Below are positions 44,101-57,014 of a stretch of DNA of 64,000 bases, one piece after another (the first letter of the stretch is position 1; every line of letters starts with the position of its first letter). Both the position numbers and the translations under genes were made by a program. The stretch comes from Ectocarpus siliculosus (taxonomy: Eukaryota > Sar > Phaeophyceae > Ectocarpales > Ectocarpaceae), in the NCBI GenBank assembly GCA_000310025.1, contig FN649734.1, positions 3,582,414 to 3,646,413 on the forward strand, read 5' to 3'. The notes beneath the pieces are model-generated. The model was not told the DNA's origin and searched no databases. It saw only the letters and a list, made by a program, of their open reading frames with translations.

Positions 44101-47100
44101 GTAATCCCCACTTCCAGAGTCTCGTTCCCACCACCGGGGGGCGATACCCGTCTTCTGCGGGGATCTGATCGCCTGACTGACAGTTGCCGAAAATAAGACT
44201 ACTGGAATCCATCACACAAGATTATTGTAGGCTGAAGATGTGGAACAGATTCAAGTGCGGCACACCTGAGAACACCACGCGGGGATCTGGTACCTTGCAG
44301 GGTTGAAACCATTTCCGTCGTTCGTCGTGCCGACCTCCGTCTCTGGTCCGTAAATCGTCCCGGGAAGTGGGACTGCTCCGGAAGCCAGCATGGGGGAAGG
44401 GATGTCAAGACAGACATTCGGAGATGAGGCAGGACGTCGCTGGGCTTGTCGGAAGCCTTGCGCAAGGATTGGCAAACGTTGTAGTCTTGAGCGTGAAACT
44501 TACATGAGATGTTGCTTTGTGACTGCAGACATGTAGTTTGATAAAGTCTACCGCAAGCCGTCAGCGGCGCGATCCTCCGTTATATTAAATAGTCACATCA
44601 GATCTCAACACTCACGGCTTAGCGAGCGGGAAGCCGTCGGCTTCAGCCCTCCCACGATGACGGAGACCTCATCAATGTCTGGGCGCACGTCCACCCCAAT
44701 CATCGTGGTTTCCTCTGGCTCCTCCTTCTCGTCGTCATCGAAGATAGAATCCACGTCGATGTCCTTGCTGTTGCACGTGTGTGATGATGTCAGCCGGGCA
44801 CCACGCATGGGGTTGCATTCCCCGAAGCCCAACGATGGCACCGCGGGCACCACGGCCAAAGCCGACGTCGGACAAATTCAAGGCTGGGGTCAGCAATCAC
44901 CAAACCGGGGTGTTCGACACCAAAGGTCCAGAATGTTCAACCGAGATCTGCAGCTACGGGTTCCTCCTACCATCGCAACTCGTGCCGTCTCTGCGTTCAG
45001 CATAAACTCAGACTGGCCCCATTCGTTCCGGAACGTGTGCGTCAAACACGACCGTTCTCCCACCTCCCAGACGAGCCATGCGTCCCGAGGCTTCTGCCAC
45101 TGAAGAAGGATGGCACGTTACGGTGCTTAGGGTCCGTCGTGACGGATCGCTGACCGCCGCTGGCGAGCAAGAACCGGTGGCCTTTCCAGTGGACGCTGGT
45201 GTCTGTCGGGACCTCGATCATGGTGTTCACCTGAAATTGGGTTGTTTGCGGATGGGGAATCTGTTTGATAAGCGTTGATTAGGTTTACAGTCATGCTTTG
45301 GGTGGCGTGGATTCCCGTTCCCTCTGTATGAGCTGTTGCAGTTGATGTTAAACACGAGAACGGAACAAGGGTTGGAGTGCTTTACTCAGTTTCAGATAAC
45401 GGAATGCGTTTTGTGCGACAGGCAAACTGTTGTAAGTCTTTGCCGCTTTGCCTCATGGATATCTTTCACCAAGCTCCCCGCATGGGTTCCGTGTATATAT
45501 GTGAACGCGATGTCGTCAAGGGGGGTAACGTGGACGGTGAGATGAGCTTCGTGGCATGTGGTCGGCGAGTATGGAGCTGGGAGACACCAAGCGGTAACCG
45601 GTTTCTTGCACAAAATTAAGCTGTCAAGACCAAATCCAAACACTTGGAACTCGCGGATACAGCAGTGGACTCACCGCCGTAGTGTCGGAGAGGGTGGCTG
45701 GTTTGTTGGGCGTGTCATGGGACGAGCACGTGGTGAACGGGTGCGCCATCTCTGTGCCATCGCTGCCATGAAACGCGTAAGGCCACAAGGAAAGCAGGTG
45801 ATCGAGGTGTGCTACCAGAAAGTGATTGTATGGGCCGACCGTCTGCAACCCTATCAAGCCCAACAAGCGAGATCGTCGTATGCATAGCTTTGCGTCTCTT
45901 TTGATACTTAGACTACTGTACCTCGCCCCGATGTCGCTAGGAGTGGCCATACCTGTCTCTGTGTTTCAGCCAGAATATGTCGCAGATGCGCTGAGGGTGG
46001 TCCTCATGCCACAGCAGTAGCATGTAGTCCTCGTCCAAAGAGATGCGCGTCGTTTCAGCGCGGTGGTCCACTCTGCCATAAATTCGTATGCATATGAACG
46101 GTTTGACCGTTGAGTCAAGTGCCACATATCCCCGGCTACCAGCACCGACTAATTGACATCTGCGCAGAGAACCTCTTATTTCGCATTACAAACCAGTAAA
46201 GAGGTGTTGCGGTGAAGATAACCATGGCCATGAAACCCAGCGCATAACATTTCCTAGCATCAAAAATGTTTACCGGTGTTGCGAACGACTCCGTCGACGC
46301 TACCTGTCGTGTACGTAAGACTTGTCCATTACTCCCTACCCCCACCGTTCGATTAAGCACCTCATGTCTTACCCTATAAGCACCTCATGTCGCGATTTGT
46401 CGGGTGTGTCACGCGTTGTCTTCTCAATGGCTTAGTGAGCATGCACATACCACAGGTTTGGCTGTATTGCAACGCTATTGAGGAACACTTGTCGTCTCAC
46501 CTACCCCTTGTTGAGCACCAGACCTTGTCCGCGATGTACCACAGAAAGACGGGGGTGTTGAGGATCCAGACGTGCGGATGTGTCCTGCGTCGCCAATTGT
46601 CGAAGAAGTACCCTATGCCAACGCCCTGCAAAAGGTTCCGCGATCGGTGCGTGGTGGGAAATCTCTCAAACTACTAGCAATTTTGCTAAACCGCCCATGG
46701 GGCACCCATGCGCAGCCCATAGGTACTTCGTGGGCACTTCATGGGCTGCTAGGACTAGGGTTTTGGCGCTAGGGCTCTTACTTGTAACAATGCCCCTTCC
46801 AAAGCAGATAAAATAATGCTTAGGAGCACACAGGTTCCGGTTGAAGGGCGCCTATTGCCGGTCCATGGGCGGCCCATGGGCCGCACGTGGGCTGTCTATG
46901 GACGGTTTAGCGAAACCGCCGAAAGTGTGGGAGACCCGTGGTGGAGGGGTGCTTGAGGATATCACAGCACTCTGCCTCACGGCTGCCTTCCTTCTCTCAG
47001 CGGAAAATGGGTTGTCATTGGGATGGCACATTATCACGTTTTCAAGGATCGCACCCAAAACGTTTGGCTACGGCGCTGGTTGGGTATCCACCCGAATGAC

Positions 47101-49904
47101 CCCGCTCTCCCGAATGATCTTATGTCACCCGCAAAAGCTGCCATGTCGATGTGGTCCAATCAGCTGTGGCTTACCATGTGAAGCCACATGGCGAGAGTGA
47201 AGTTCTTCTTGAGCGCCCAGGCCGAGCGCGACAGCGGTATCAGGACACAAAAGATAAGAGTCATCCAGAAGATACGCCAGATGTCATCGTATCCCCAGTT
47301 GGCGAGTTTGTTGTCCACGTCGACGTTGCTCACAGCGAGGCTCACCTGCATATCGTGAGAACCAGATCGATGGGTTTCGGATTATCTGGACTTTCCGACA
47401 ATACTCGTGATTTGTAGCGATTCCGACCCACTGGCCCTTCATGCCTCGAAATCGGTTTCTAACCGGACACGCTACGGCGTCCTCTCCACAGGTCAATAAC
47501 CTACTGAGGTTCGTGATGCGAGACAAAAACACATCGGGGTCAAAGGTATGCTTCGTTGTACAGAACAGCTTGAGCATTTCCATGGACCACGATATGACCA
47601 GGGTTGGACATCTCATGGCACGTATCGTTCGTTTTGGGTGGTGGTGCCATTCTCTGGTCGTCGTGAAACGGTATACGTAGTAGCCATTTATGGCCAATGG
47701 TGAACACGATGACTTCGTACGGTTTCCTGCCAGCACTGCTTCCAATTCAGAATATGGCCAGTTCAAATCGAGCAGATCTCCCAACAAAATCGCGATATGG
47801 TATGATTTCTCATATTACAGCACGAGCCCACGACTAGCTGCCGTTTCCCATATTCGGACTGTTGGTTTCCCAACACACTTGTTTGACATGTTTTTCCGAA
47901 AATAATTCGGGGCTGGCACCTCGTAACCTTCTGGGGAGTGTGAGCGATGACTTCACCCAACAAGCAACATTTTTGGTGAGCCAAAACATTTCCAGCATGC
48001 GTGAACGGCGCAACTTCATTTGGTCCTGATTCCCAACCTGGTGTTCGCGTCATTTCTTGACGCCCACGCCTTTCCCTACGTGGGTCTGATGGTTACCTCC
48101 CAATCAGTACGGGAATCACCAAACAAATAGTGCGGTTCGTGATGACAGGGACGTTTCCATGAGAATCTCTGGGAAGACAGCCGGGACGAGAATAGCACTG
48201 CCACAACGAAGCATGTCTTCAGAATACTCACGCCGCTCCGTAGGGGGAACATGACAATGGTCGCCGAGACTTGCTGTAACTCTGCCCTACGGCTTTCGGT
48301 CGAACGTCTAGTCTAGACTGTTTTTCGTCAGTGTAGACCAACAAGCAGGAGAGTCAGGCAACATCAACGTTGAACTTTGACGTTCAACGACTACCGTGCG
48401 CCATGGTGCTCTCGCCGGACGTTTTCGCTCTTTTCAGGCATTATTTTGGTACTGGTGTGATCACGGGCTTTGAGTTTAGCTCCGTGAATATGGGAAAGAG
48501 CTGGATGATTGTCGATGAAGATCGATGGAGGCACGAACTGTCCTTCACGTAAGGAAAATGACTCTTACATCAACGACTTCTTTGTAATGTAGATGCGGAG
48601 ACAGGGGTACGACTCAAAGGCAATGCGAAAGGCGTTCACACCTGAAAGGGAAGCTCTACCGGGCCACCGACGGCCACATTCTTGAAGCCGTGGAACAATG
48701 AAGGCAGGAGCAAGGAATACACGTGAAGCATCGTCCAGATGCCCATGGTCCAGCCACCGATGGAGTGCAGCCAAAAGTTGTCGGTGCGCCACGCGTACAG
48801 GAACGGCCGGAGCACTTGCACTTCCGATAGGAAGTTCCAGGTGCCGTGGCACATCGTGATGAACATCAAGCTGTGGCGGCGATTGAGATGCGCAGGAGGG
48901 ATCGGGGCAAGTCATTGGGAACGCTCAATACAAGCATGCAGACCCTTCCTAGCGCGACCTTTGCAAGCGATTTTCTCTGCTCTCAATCGATAATGTCTCA
49001 AGTCATGGGTCTCTCCTGCCTGTCGTAGAATTTCGCGTTCATATGGGCGGTGCGTGTGTGTTCTCTGGAGTACGTAGATCTTTTGTGCTTACTCTCACAG
49101 GCACAACGTTTCGATTCGTCAACGGGAATGCACACATTCAAAGATTTGTTCCCGAACCCTGTTGGGCGGCACTGAGACACCACACCTCATGCATACATCA
49201 ATGTTCCCTGAACAGATTCCGCTCTCACTTGGTGGTGGAGATGATGAATCTTGCGCTTGCGCGAGCTATGGCGTCGAACGCTTTTGCAGACCAGGGGCCA
49301 GCCTTGAGGCAGCCTGGGTCCTGCACAATGACAGGCAGGAGGGGGAGATTTATCACGATCCTAGGAGTCGACGTGACGACGTCAGGACATGGTGTCTATG
49401 GTGACACACGATGTTCTATGCACCCTTGTCTGCATTCCACAGAATGCCAATAGGCAAAATCTTTTTCCTTTCTCGATTCAAGATCTCCGTGACCAATGAC
49501 GCAGAGGGGATGTTGGGTCAATCCCCGAGAGGAAATGCGCGGTGGAACCTCAGAGGGCCAGTCGGCACTTGTGAGCGTACATCAGGTACACCGTAGGTCA
49601 CACGTCTACTGAAAGCGAAACGATCAACCCCATTCAACCTCTGTGGACGAATACCACAAATGACTGTGCATGTCGCGGTCGTACATAGACAAACGGTAAA
49701 TCGAAGAAGAGTGGTTGGCATGACTATACTCACGTCATCCATGTCGCAGAAAAAGTCACCCCCGCACCCATCGGAGCATATCGTCTACCTGGGCCAAACA
49801 TTCCAGTAGAAGCGGTCGAGGATCATGAAGGTCGAGATAAGCAGCCAAACTCCGAGGCACACGTAGCGGTACACTCCGCTGTAATTCTTCCCCACGAACG
49901 TCAC
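41148..49904 (-). CDS. Ferric reductase/NADPH oxidase-type flavocytochrome (many exons, 5' end unresolved)
   Basis: Exons are 49904-49789, 49360-49229, 48870-48642, 48273-48232, 48025-47957 (weak), 47345-47175, 46625-46501, 46253-46173, 46072-45953, 44767-44616, 44456-44266, 43686-43496, 43007-42839, 42486-42280, 41676-41617 and 41273-41148 (stop TGA). Phases agree at all listed junctions. The first exons encode membrane helices. One has two His 14 residues apart (LHSIGGWTMGIWTMLHV), the haem-ligand pattern. THPHVWILNTPVF follows the later helices. The C-terminal part has the flavin/NAD(P)-binding signatures TYGPYRSEYG, IVATGAGAALVLDF and VYFCGGGGINALLRE. The protein would pass electrons from NAD(P)H through FAD and haem across a membrane, reducing iron or oxygen. 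A candidate FAD-barrel exon begins at 45230 (VPTDTSVHWKGHRFLL), but its joins are unresolved. Upstream N-terminal exons are missing. Confidence 0.8.
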
Positions 49905-52900
49905 CTGCAGCGGAACGTGGTGGTGACGGTGCAAATCGGTATATTTTTCGTGCACTGGTGTGCGCGTCTACGTACAGACCACGCACGAAGGAGTGCGCGA
50001 GACGTGCATCGAAAAATTTCCGCATGATATTGAATCCAAACATTTCATGCAAGGCAGTCTCCCACTTCCAATGTAACCCGTTCCGTCGCCAACCCAGGCA
50101 TGACTTTGCGTGACTCAAGAATTCTTTTACGGTCGCTGCAGGACCTGGGGACTGCAGTTTCTTCGCATCTCGAACGGCGTCTGTCTGCAATATCTCGTCT
50201 GTTGGTCTCTCTGTTTCTGGAAAGACTGTTTCTATTCTGTTTGTACAGTAGTCACCGGCTACTACGTGTGGCTCTCGTTGTATCGCTCGCTGCAAGCACC
50301 CGTACCATAAAGCCGGAAGAGGAAGTCATCGCTGGTAGTTCGCGTCTGGCAAGAAATGGACATCTGAGCCACCTCAGCAATCGGCGGGTAGCAAAGTTTA
50401 CCCAAGGAAAGAGTTATTTCGCCGCAAACGTTGACGTGGACCGCGATATCACGAATCTACGCACCCAGCGGAATACCGTACCAGTGCCGAAGGGCCTGTT
50501 ACAAAAACACTTGTCAAAGCATTAAAAGCTTGACGACCCTGATACTACAGGGCGATGAGCATGGTAAAATACGTTCATTCCTCCCTTTGCCGTCCCACTG
50601 GTCGCATCATCCCACGCGCCTCGCTGTTAGAACACCCACGTCTTCCCGCATTGCCAACGTGCTACCGCACCGTTCCTTCACACCCACACCATGAGCGCCG
50701 CCTCGCTCGATATCCATGTGCTCCTTTCGTTTGCATGTTACGGTTGACCAGGCTAGCTACTTGTACGTGGTTGAAAATTGACGACACGGAAGTACGTTCC
50801 TCAGATCATCGATGCTACCACCGTAGTCGTCGATATCCAGAAGAAAACGTGGCATGATACCAGGCATTGCGTGGTATTGCTCCTTCTTAAAGTTACGATT
50901 ACGGGGAAGCCAACACGCAGCACGTTGGTTGTGTACAGGCGACACAGAAATATGCTGAAGAGGAAGCATATCCGCTAATCCTTGCGTTAGAGGCTTTCAC
51001 AGCTGTTGTTTACTCTCTCATGATGCCCCTTTGATCCAGGTCCTCTCAACGCTCACTCGGAACCCTGACCACCGTACACCGATGGCAGAATACTATGTAA
51101 AGGAAACCTCAAAAATGCAGGGCTCATACGTACTGTAGTTTATTTGCTCCCACTACCTTTGCCCACCCTGGGAAGTCGTATCGAACACTGTGCCGCCAAC
51201 CATGATTAGTATATGTACCGAATATAAACAAGAGGCCGAATACAGTGAGAGGCCCCTATCAACGCTAGCACGTGCCTGGCGAATCGGTCGACGGTATTCA
51301 GATGGGCCGGCGCTATCCAACGATCAGAATGACATGGTGATTCAGTGTGTGCTCAGGAATTTCACCGGCGCTACGCGGGGCCAACCGGCTCCAGGCCGCT
51401 GGCGAGTGCATCATCCCCGGCCCATGCACTGACGACCTCTCTTTGAATCACGAAGCAAGACATCTGAGAAGAGAGTTGCTGCCATGCCGCCCATCCCGAT
51501 GTCCCGTGCACTACCAAAATAAATGTGTTTTGTCCGCAAGAGGTTGGTGAGGATGTTATCGCACAAGGCCCGACCTTCGACGACTTGGTGGTAGTACGAA
51601 AGCCTGCCCAGCGTGGAACTTACCTGCTAAATGTTCGTCGGCGGCCGAGTGTATTAACCTTATCGGCGCAAGGGCTAACATCGGTAGAGGGTGTGGCCAA
51701 AACACGAAAGAGTTCCTTGTACTATGTATGGCAGGCGCTCACACCCCACCCGTACGTTGGCTACATGTCATGTCGGGGCGGCATCGACAAACACAAATTC
51801 ACCCGTCCAGCGGGAGGGTCCAGGGGCGGAACATGCGAGCTTCCTCACAGTCCATGAACCGAGAACAAGCGAGATGGGTTGCGATTGTACCGGGTGGTCA
51901 TCATGTGGAGACCATCACACACGATTAATTCTCACCTCATCGAGTGCTTTCCGCCGCGTGTGCAGGCTCTCGACATTCTGGGTACCGTTGGAGACGGTCA
52001 TCGAAGGTGAGAGGGCCTACTGTCAAGAACCCGTACTGCCGTGGCAACTCCGCCTGTTTCATCGGCGGGCAAAATCCCGTTTGGAGCAGTCAGAGAAATC
52101 GGTGATGGGCGCGCGGTTGGGACCGGGACCGAGTCGCTTCTTCCGGCCACCGGAGCCGGCGTTGGATGCGTGCTGCGATCTGTTGGCAAGTCTCGGGTCT
52201 TTACAAAATAAGTAGAACACCTACACAGCTCAACCCGAGCACGAGGGGAGGACGTGTGCACAATGGGGTAACGATTCTCCAAGAATGACACATGGCCCGC
52301 CGTCACTACATCTGCCGTTTGAAGTGAGCTTCGCCTCATTGGGTTCCCGTGGTATGTATTGCTTGCTACTCCTTCCTTTCTGCTTTGATTACTTTCCCAA
52401 TGCGGGGTTTGTTGTCGTTGCTTCCCTAGGATAAACACCTTACGGTGGGGCTGAGAAACAAGGGCGATGAAACACGTGTTCGACCATTAAACACCCAGCC
52501 TAAATCACAAGGCCAGAATTTGGACCATTCGTTTTGATGTACTCGGCGTGACGAAACTTGAAATGCTCGTCGATGACATCCTGTTGGGGCGGCAGACAAC
52601 GCGTACAATGTGGTCCGGCGCGTGCAATAGAACTTGGATCCCATGTTTTGAAAGTGCTACGCATCCACGCGTGTCCTTGCACGTGCACCACGGCACCTCG
52701 AAGAATCTACGACAAACCTTCAGCAACGCAACAAATCAATCCGCGGTTACAGAGTAATTGGGGTGAAGCATCGCCCCCCCCGCCCCCTGTGGGCGGGGGG
52801 AGCATTAAGTAAGGTGATAGATGTTGAATATGTCTGCGAGAACGGCCGACGTGTGCTGCGCGGCTATGGTCGATGCTGTCAAATATTTCATTTTGTGGGT

Positions 52901-53266
52901 ACAATAATATCGCATTTTTCAGGGCTTTTTTCGTTGTCGGTTTTTCATGTCGGCATCATTTCCCGCGTTAACCACAAACCACGGTACAACACAGTATATT
53001 GGGCGGTAACTGGCCACCACGTTAAATTCCGTACGGCAACTGGTCGCCACCGTAATTTTCTTGTACGGTAACACCCAGCCACGGTAATGCACAGAAATGT
53101 GCTTATTATCGGTCACTGGTCTCCAGCATCGCCTATTGCTCTCTGGAGTGGAGTCCGTCTTTTGTGGGTTTCGTGTTTCGGTGTGTGGGCTCACGTGTGC
53201 CTCTATGCATATGCATACAGTATGGCCACGAACAAGGAGCGTTCCCTGAACGGCAAAAAAATCCTG
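49905..53266. other. 5' flank of the flavocytochrome gene, unresolved
   Basis: Should contain the promoter and the missing N-terminal exon or exons. Several short minus-strand frames (for example near 52200-52020 and 52690-52500) look vaguely protein-like but match no family I recognise. A GC-rich palindrome lies at about 52768-52803. Confidence 0.4.
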
Positions 53267-53673
53267 GCAATGCTATTTGCTCCACCGGTGGAGTAACCTC
53301 CTACTTTCTCCACCAGGCAGATCTCCACCCACAGAGCTCGAATCGACCTTAAACCAATTGCATCGTGTAGGTATCAACTACAGCTATCTGCAATGCTACT
53401 TAGAAGAAGCTAAATCTGACCAGTGGCTGTAGAGATATGCTGAAAAAGGGGGTTCGGTAGCATGTCAGGAAGCAGTACTCGTCTCGAACCTCCGTCCACA
53501 CCGCTCCAATTGGCCTCAACCCTTTTGCGTCTTGTCCGCACGGCCCATGCCGTTCTTCCAAGCTATCGGACACTCCCATCCGATATCTTCCCACAGTGAT
53601 ATGGGGTTCCGCAGGGTCTAGGGGGGGGGGGGTAAACGTCAATTGTCCCGCTATACCTCCCGTCACATAGCTG
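53267..53673 (-). repeat. Inverted copy of the 39025-39445 repeat
   Basis: Reverse-complemented, this segment aligns with 39025-39445 along its whole length with roughly one difference in five to six bases by eye. The shared features include ctccaccggtggag near one end and gtgacgggaggt near the other. Confidence 0.85.
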
Positions 53674-54038
53674 AACGACGCCCTTCATTTCCAGAGCTCT
53701 ATACGGCCGGAAGCTCACGCCTGTTGGCCTAGAGAGACAGCGGTCATTTTCTTGTGAAGTACGGGAATGCACATGGTGATTCTGTCCCGTAGATGGGAGC
53801 TTAATGATCTTACAGTAATGTACTCCGGGGTAACTTGAAAAAAGGACGGGAAGTAAGTGCGATTAATGCGCGGTAATTTTTTGTACTATAAAATGGTATT
53901 ACTCATTTTTTCGTTAACGGTTTGGGCGTTACCGGTAATTCTCATGTATCACGGGATCACGGGAAGCGGCAAAACACAAACCGTTATTCTTATATATATT
54001 CCGAAATCCCAACCCATCTTATATTGATTCATTGCGGA

Positions 54039-55482
54039 TCAGGGAGTGAGTACGTAGTTCGTAATATGAGTTTGACATAATAAGAAGTGGAGTCTGTTCG
54101 TGGGTCTACGGACATGGTTTGGATATGTTAGCCGTACGTACAAGTGTGACGCAGATGGTGTAGAACCTTTTAGGTAGGGGTACGGTGATGATGCACCGGG
54201 GCCCCCTTTTGTTGTGTGCAGCAGCCCTGCTGCCACTCCTCCTTTCCCCTTCTGGCCGCCACCACCGCCGCCGCCACCCTTCTTGCGGCCGCCGCTGCTG
54301 CGGCCGGGCGCTCCACCCCTGCTGTTACCGTCGCTCGCGAGGAAAGCATGCTCCGCCTTGTGCTGGCCCTTCGGGGCCTTCCTCCCCTCCGGGAGGCTCG
54401 CGTGCACCGTGCTTACGATCCTGACGATCTCGCCCCTGTCCAGCTTTGTCGCCGTCTCCAACAGGAACTTCGCTTGTTGGTACTCGGGTGGAAGCGAGTC
54501 GACGAAGTGTGCGAGGACAAATGGTGTGTCAGCGTTTAGCCCCTTTTCGCGTAGGTGCATGTATATCTGCTCGAGCTTGCTTAGGTGCTCGATTGGATTG
54601 CTGCTGCTGTGTGCCGGGATCGAGAAGCGGAACATCTCTTTCATCAGGGCTTGTTTGGATCCCTGCGACTCGGGGTCGTAAACTTTTTCAAGCCCCCTTC
54701 GCCGTCACACAACTACTGACGACCGCTTTGTCGGTTTCTTTCACCACGGCGGTAGTGATGAAGTGGAACGCGGCGAGCCCACGTGTGACCTCGCTCCTAG
54801 TGTAGCGCAAGTCGTTGTAAAGTGTGGAGGTGGGCATATTCGGGTCGCCCACGGGGGCATGTCTCTCAGTACTCCCGATGAATTGACCGTCTAGTTCCAC
54901 GGTCTTAGCGGCCTGGATGAAAGCTTTTCGCCACGTGCTAAATCCGCTGCTGCGGCCCCCCTCAAGGCGAGGGGCCACCACGTTCACTTTCTTCGAGTGA
55001 TTGAAGCTATCGATGTAATCACCGTTACCACGAGTTGCGGGTATCTCACCTGGGGGGTTTAACCCCCTGGCTTCCCCGCGGTCAGCTCCTACGCCAGGCC
55101 CCACTCTCGCTGGAACCCCAGGACTCGCTCCCGGTATGTTGTCCCAGCGGCTTTCCCGCGGGTGATTTGGCCCATCACGGGCCGCTTCCCGGGAAAATGC
55201 CCCGCCGCCCTCTGACGGCAAGGACTCTCTCTGGCTTGGGACGGCCGCACCGCCGCCCCTACTGGCATCGCCCGCCACGGCGTCGCCAGGCTCCTTCCTC
55301 TTAAGCTCCATTACTATGCTCATCAGCTGCGATAACTGGCCCTCCAGTCTCGCAGTCGCCGGGTCCTCGGCGTGTTGCTGTTGCATGGCTGAGGTCTCTT
55401 CCCCCAGCCCTTCGACCGAACCGCTGTCCGACACAGCCATCTCCCGAAGAGAGCATCGAGGCAGGGGGTGATGCCAGAACAT
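54039..55482 (-). mobile_element. Fossil LTR-retrotransposon gag region
   Basis: Minus-strand frames read as a copia-type gag (UBN2-like): a Gln/Glu-rich N-terminus, a region with TWRKAFIQAAKTVELDG, then the typical LEQIYMHLREKGL and FVDSLPPEYQQAKFLL, and a Gly/Lys-rich basic tail. It has about one break, so it is younger-looking than the other fossils here. No pol part or LTR is recognised nearby, so it is a fragment. Confidence 0.7.
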
Positions 55483-55503
55483 GCAAAAAGCAAACGCTTA
55501 CAT

Positions 55504-55722
55504 ACCGTATATGACACAAGATAACACACCCCCTGGACCGATTTTCAAAGCTCGATTACTCCACGACGAAGAGGATGCATAAATGAAACAATACGTTTTC
55601 GAACAGCTCTCGACGAGACGGTTCCAACGCCGCCGTTTTCGGCGCTGTGACTCTTCCTGCTGTTGAGAAATCGAGCTTTGAAAATCGGTCAAGGGGGTGT
55701 GTTATCTTGTGTCATATACGGT
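55504..55722. mobile_element. Short foldback element with 54-bp inverted arms
   Basis: Arms 55504-55557 and 55669-55722 are reverse complements with one mismatch, around a 111-bp centre. The 219-bp length and long arms suggest a foldback MITE. No clear target duplication is visible. It lies 21 bp upstream of the gag fossil's first frame. Confidence 0.75.
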
Positions 55723-55827
55723 GTGCATATGCGTTACGGAGTAGTCTTTCATCAACATAAAGACGCACTAGTCTATTGTTCGTTCCTTCCACACTCCACA
55801 TTTAATTCCCGTTTTTCTGATGCTGCG

Positions 55828-55945
55828 TCTCCACCGCCGCGGATTCCAAGCCGCCAAACGACTTGAAATTCATCATAGCCGTATTGTCTCCACCGCCGCG
55901 GATTCCAAGCCGCCAAACGACTTGAAATTCATCATAGCCGTATTG
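55828..55945 (+). repeat. 59-bp tandem duplication
   Basis: Two adjacent, essentially identical 59-bp copies start at 55828 and 55887 (tctccaccgccgcggattcc...). Confidence 0.92.
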
Positions 55946-56667
55946 TCGCCCAGGAAACGCACACACACACCCTCGCCACAGGCGGGCAGAGAAGCGTTGT
56001 GTTCGCGCATTTAGCATGCAAACAGTATGTTGCAGGGCCGTGACCGTAGCATCATGATCGATCATGGTGTGTGTCGCACATTCCGGAGAAAGGAAGAGGC
56101 CACATGGATGGATGTGGATGTATTTTTTTAGAAGGTGGGACGGATAGAATGAATCCAAGACAGGAGCACGCGGGGGTGTGTGTGTTTGTTTTTCGAACAT
56201 TCAAAGAAATGTTGGATATACTAGTCTACACGTAGGTAAGCAGACACAGTCAAACTATCACGCAGTACATACATAACACGCACGTAGTACGTACTGTGCA
56301 CCCACCACGACGGGGGGGAAATAAATTCGAATACATAGATAGGTAGACGAACTGACGTCCGCGTCGACCTGGGTGCAGAACTCTTTTGTGATCACTATTT
56401 AGACTACATGTTCTACGTTGGTTCATACAACGTCGTTCTATGTTCGGTCCAACGTTCCGACTTTGTGCAAGCTGTGCTGCTGCGGGTCGTGGGTGCTTGT
56501 TAGCTACAGCAGCATGTACCACAGCGTTTGTTTGCCTGTGCCTCACGAAGGTGGGCAGTGTTTGCAACGTCCCAGCTGAGCCCGAACGTACCGACGTCCT
56601 AAAAAAATCGTCATCACTTCTTCCTCTTTCCTTCCTCCCGGACACTCACCACCATTCGTCCTGGATG

Positions 56668-56705
56668 TTGGCCCCCAGCCCCATTGGGGGGCGGGGGGCC
56701 AATCC
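56668..56705 (-). repeat. GC-rich palindrome, inverted copy
   Basis: A reverse-orientation copy of the 41-bp GC palindrome found at 58136-58176 and 58690-58730. It has a ccccattgggg core. Confidence 0.7.
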
Positions 56706-57014
56706 TTAACCCTAGTCTTTAAATATTTCTGAATTCGTTGAATGTTTAACTTTTGTTTTGCTTCTGCAAACTAATGATGGAATCACCCTCCCCGGTTAGC
56801 CGCCAGGGCCGCGGCTGAAATGCAGTGCTAATAATGCAGCCAACCCCGGTCAACAGAGGTATAGTAGGTAGCTGCTCAGAAGAGGGCGCAACGTCCACCA
56901 GTGTTCGACATTCAACTACCTGGTCACGGTTGCACCAACGACAGCAGCAATATCAAGAACCAAGGCGACCCTGATAACCAAAACAACGGCAACAACAACA
57001 ACGGAAATAACAAC

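Noticed and set aside
45377-45619. Plus-strand frame inside the flavocytochrome gene
   Set aside because: No family likeness. It lies between minus-strand exons and both strands are equally open here.
50780-50850. EF-hand-like peptide DIDDYGGSIDDL on the minus strand
   Set aside because: Key loop positions do not fit an EF-hand and no splice phase links it to the flavocytochrome.
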